In this document: positions 7,533 to 9,268 of the stretch, one piece after another | Layout of the letters: the number at the start of each line of letters is the position of its first letter | How positions within the stretch are numbered: position 1 is the stretch's first letter | Source: Calditrichota bacterium | GTDB lineage: Bacteria; Zhuqueibacterota; Zhuqueibacteria; Zhuqueibacterales; Geothermadaptataceae | DNA length: 9,268 bases | Direction of reading: 5' to 3' | NCBI GenBank assembly: GCA_008501545.1 | Contig: QQUM01000144.1 | Location: 1-9,268, forward strand | The notes under the pieces: model-generated | Database searches by the model: none | What the model was told of the DNA's origin: nothing | What the model saw: only the letters and a program-made list of their open reading frames with translations | Made by a program: the position numbers and the translations under genes

Positions 7533-8084
7533 ATGAAATATAAAACAGCAAAAAGCTCTCTCGATATTTATTTTGTAACCTCGGTCATAACAGACCATAC
7601 ATTGATTTTTACTAATCAAAGAATGGCATCAATTCCATTGGAATCTTTGGCGTGGTTCCGTGACCAAAATATTTGGAAAATTTACGCTTTTTGTTTGATG
7701 CCGAATCATGTGCATTTTATACTCAGACAATTGAACTCATCTCCGGTTGACAAATATCTCGGGCAGTTCCATTCGTATACTGGCCATGAAATTGTAAGAT
7801 TTTTAAAAACTGCAAAGCAACTGAAATCCCTTGATGTTTTAAAAACCGGAGCAAAAAGAATCAAGACAAAGAGAGAGCATTTGGTCTGGCAAGATTGTTT
7901 AGTAAGGATTATTGAAACAGAAGATGTATTATTACAAGAAATGGAATATATCCATAATAATCCAATATCCAAGAAATGGGCGCTGGCAACTTCACGCAGT
8001 AACTATCCTTATTCATCAGCTTGTTTTTATGATAATGGCAAAAATCCAATTATTGAAATTGATGATGTGCGTGAGTTAATTTAG
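7533..8084 (+). CDS. REP-associated tyrosine transposase (RAYT, Y1/HUH family)
   Basis: A 183-residue single-strand DNA transposase of the IS200-like Y1 superfamily, RAYT branch, which cleaves REP hairpins through a tyrosine-DNA intermediate. The HUH metal-binding motif is seen as MPNHVHFIL, with His59 and His61. The likely catalytic tyrosine is Tyr139 in MEYIHNNPIS. The segment WQDCLVRIIETEDVL before it and NYPYSSACFY after it follow the family pattern. The length is normal and no frameshift is seen, so it appears intact. The ATG at 7533 has no clear ribosome binding site; the frame stays open some way upstream, but the family alignment supports a start here. The gene is AT-rich: sampled 60-bp lines are about 28-37% GC against about 55% in lines sampled from both hydrolase genes. 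It is 34 bp after element A and 38 bp before element B. Confidence 0.9.
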   Translation: MKYKTAKSSLDIYFVTSVITDHTLIFTNQRMASIPLESLAWFRDQNIWKIYAFCLMPNHVHFILRQLNSSPVDKYLGQFHSYTGHEIVRFLKTAKQLKSLDVLKTGAKRIKTKREHLVWQDCLVRIIETEDVLLQEMEYIHNNPISKKWALATSRSNYPYSSACFYDNGKNPIIEIDDVRELI

Positions 8085-8122
8085 ACTTCTGTTGATGAAT
8101 TTCCTCTAATTCGATGGGAAAT

Positions 8123-8262
8123 TCACTCGGCGGGACGCCTTCGTTCTAGGAATCTTAGTGTGTATCACATTGCACCATGCGTTTTTTCAAAGAAAATTTG
8201 TAAAACTAGAGCGAAGGCGTCCCGCTGACCACAACTAGAGCGAAGGCGTCCCGCCGAGCGGA
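8123..8262. repeat. element B: inverted ends with two 29-bp units
   Basis: A shorter relative of element A. The left end 8126-8149 is inverted relative to the right end 8235-8258 with one mismatch in 24. Between them is a 56-nt AT-rich spacer (8150-8205) and a single extra unit starting at 8205, which reads GCGTCCCGCTGACC, intermediate between the end unit and the interior units of element A. It lies 38 bp after the transposase stop and 26 bp before the GH2 start, and so occupies the probable leader region of the GH2 gene. Confidence 0.85.
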
Positions 8263-8266
8263 CTGC

Positions 8267-8286
8267 TTTTAATTTTTAAATTAAAA
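8267..8286. repeat. A/T-only perfect inverted repeat next to the GH2 start
   Basis: TTTTAATTT at 8267-8275 and AAATTAAAA at 8278-8286 form a perfect 9-bp inverted repeat with a 2-nt centre, ending 2 nt before the ATG at 8289. It could be an operator-like or melting-prone site, or a weak RNA hairpin at the ribosome site. It may also be chance in AT-rich sequence. Confidence 0.45.
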
Positions 8287-8288
8287 AG

Positions 8289-9268
8289 ATGAAAAATCGA
8301 ATCCCATTACACACTGGCTGGCACATGCAAGCCGCTTCGAAAGTAACAAAGACACCAGCGCTCCTTGCACAACCTGCATGTGAGATACAAGATTGGTTCA
8401 ATGCGTACGTGCCGGGCACCGTGCTTGGAGCATTGGTGCAAAATGGCGTTTTCCCGGATCCTTTTCGTGACAATAACCTGGAGAATATTCCAGAGAGCAT
8501 GTTTGTCGAACCATGGTGGTTTCGCACGGAATTCCATTGGTCTCCGGATGACAGCTGTGCACTCACTTCATTGGATTTTGATGGCCTGAATTACCGGGCG
8601 GAAATATGGTTGAATGGCAAGCAAATCACACGTGACCAGAAATGCTTTGGCGCCTTTCGTCGCTGGCGTTTCGATGTAAGCGATGTGCTTGCAGCCGGTA
8701 AAAATGCACTCGCAATAAGAGTTGCACCACCGCAGAATGGAGACTTCAGTATTGGCTTTGTCGACTGGAATCCACCGGCGCCAGACAGAAATATGGGACT
8801 TTTTCGTTCCGTTTCTTTACATCGGCATGGTCTGGTTGCACTGCGTCATCCATTTGTACAAAGTCGATTTAATGAGGATTTCTCCACCGCTGATTTGCAT
8901 GTTACTGCCACACTGGAAAATTTGTCATCAGAAGAAGTATCCTGCCAGGTAAAGGTGAAATTTGGCAGAAAAGAGCTGGAAAAAAATAGTGCATTGAAGC
9001 CACATCAGTGCCTGGATATTAACCTCACAAGCGAAGAGTTTGCCGAGCTTCATATCGAAAATCCGGAATTGTGGTGGCCCAACAATCTCGGTGCGCCGAC
9101 TTTGCACGAATTAACCATAACTGTTGTTTTGGACGGCACATCATCAGATGCAGAGACCGTGACATTTGGTTTGCGCAAAATTGATTCATGGCTGAACACC
9201 GAAGGAAATCGTGAATTTGCAATCAATGGCAAAGAAATTCTCATCAAGGGTGCCGGCTGGACAGATGA
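8289..9268 (+). CDS. GH2 glycoside hydrolase, exo-beta-glucosaminidase/beta-mannosidase type (3' partial)
   Basis: The first 326 codons of a large GH2 enzyme; the frame is open at the right edge. An in-frame TAA at 8277 lies just upstream, so the ATG at 8289 is the earliest start. The N-terminal galactose-binding-like domain is clear: GWHMQAA near residue 10, VPGT at 41-44, VFPDPFRDNN, WWFRTEF, then DFDGLNYRAEIWLNGK from residue 96 and FGAFRRWRFDVSDVL. DWNPPAPDRNMGLFR at 159-173 is typical of exo-beta-glucosaminidases and plant-type endo-beta-mannosidases rather than beta-galactosidases. The immunoglobulin-like middle domain follows, with ENPELWWPNNLG, FGLRKI at 293-298, and INGKEILIKGAGWTD leading into the catalytic barrel. 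The two catalytic Glu residues lie beyond the window. No signal peptide is present at this start, and no clear Shine-Dalgarno site is seen. It would remove beta-linked mannose or glucosamine residues; the exact sugar is unresolved. Confidence 0.85.
   Translation, partial: MKNRIPLHTGWHMQAASKVTKTPALLAQPACEIQDWFNAYVPGTVLGALVQNGVFPDPFRDNNLENIPESMFVEPWWFRTEFHWSPDDSCALTSLDFDGLNYRAEIWLNGKQITRDQKCFGAFRRWRFDVSDVLAAGKNALAIRVAPPQNGDFSIGFVDWNPPAPDRNMGLFRSVSLHRHGLVALRHPFVQSRFNEDFSTADLHVTATLENLSSEEVSCQVKVKFGRKELEKNSALKPHQCLDINLTSEEFAELHIENPELWWPNNLGAPTLHELTITVVLDGTSSDAETVTFGLRKIDSWLNTEGNREFAINGKEILIKGAGWTD

Larger units (their letters stand above)
7197..8262 (+). mobile_element. putative RAYT unit: transposase gene bracketed by two REP-like elements
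   Basis: Elements A and B lie in the same orientation on either side of the transposase gene. They share 27 identical nt at the left (7197-7223 and 8123-8149) and 30 identical nt at the right (7470-7499 and 8233-8262). RAYT genes are known to sit among their cognate REP repeats, which fits this layout. Whether the whole stretch moves as one unit is inference: I see no target-site duplication, and HUH enzymes of this type need not make one. Confidence 0.5.

Noticed and set aside
7197..8262. Classic composite transposon with IS ends and target-site duplication
   Set aside because: The flanking elements contain no transposase of their own and no duplicated target sequence is visible; the HUH-type RAYT and REP model fits better.

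Overview
The window reads almost entirely on the + strand and looks like an accessory nutrient-uptake and glycan-degradation region from a Gram-negative member of the FCB group. Candidates are Calditrichota, KSB1, Marinimicrobia or Ignavibacteria-like lineages. The basis is the combination of a TonB-dependent receptor, a PorV/PorQ-type barrel protein, and a secreted protein ending in a type A C-terminal sorting domain (NYPNPFNPET). The taxonomic placement is inferred from gene style, not from a marker gene.

Layout: (1) 3-4433 is a tight three-gene set: the C-terminal barrel of a TonB-dependent receptor whose N-terminus lies upstream of the window, a 695-residue exported protein of unknown function with a fibronectin-type-III-like domain and a C-terminal sorting-like domain, and a PorV/PorQ-family outer membrane protein. 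Gaps are 45 and 18 bp, and the second and third genes have strong GGAGG ribosome binding sites. (2) 4615-5775 is a secreted protein with a probable LamG/concanavalin-like N-terminal part and a type A sorting domain. It is followed by a degenerate inverted repeat (5789-5864) and a perfect 16-bp hairpin with a T-run (5917-5954), which probably ends the transcript. (3) 6024-7187 is a secreted BNR/Asp-box (sialidase-like) beta-propeller. (4) 7197-8262 is the most unusual part: a REP-associated tyrosine transposase (RAYT, HUH/Y1 family) bracketed by two related elements. Each element begins with the same 27 nt and ends with the same 30 nt, and these ends form inverted repeats. The left element carries a nine-unit, 29/31-bp tandem array with a perfect 60-bp higher-order duplication. 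(5) 8289-9268 is the start of a GH2 glycoside hydrolase of the exo-beta-glucosaminidase/beta-mannosidase type, which runs off the window.

Working picture: the surface proteins would bind and import a glycan-derived ligand, and the sialidase-like protein and GH2 enzyme would trim glycans. The substrate is not determined by the sequence. The RAYT and its repeats sit between the two hydrolase genes, are clearly more AT-rich than their neighbours, and look like a later arrival. No tRNA, rRNA, CRISPR array or convincing minus-strand gene was seen.
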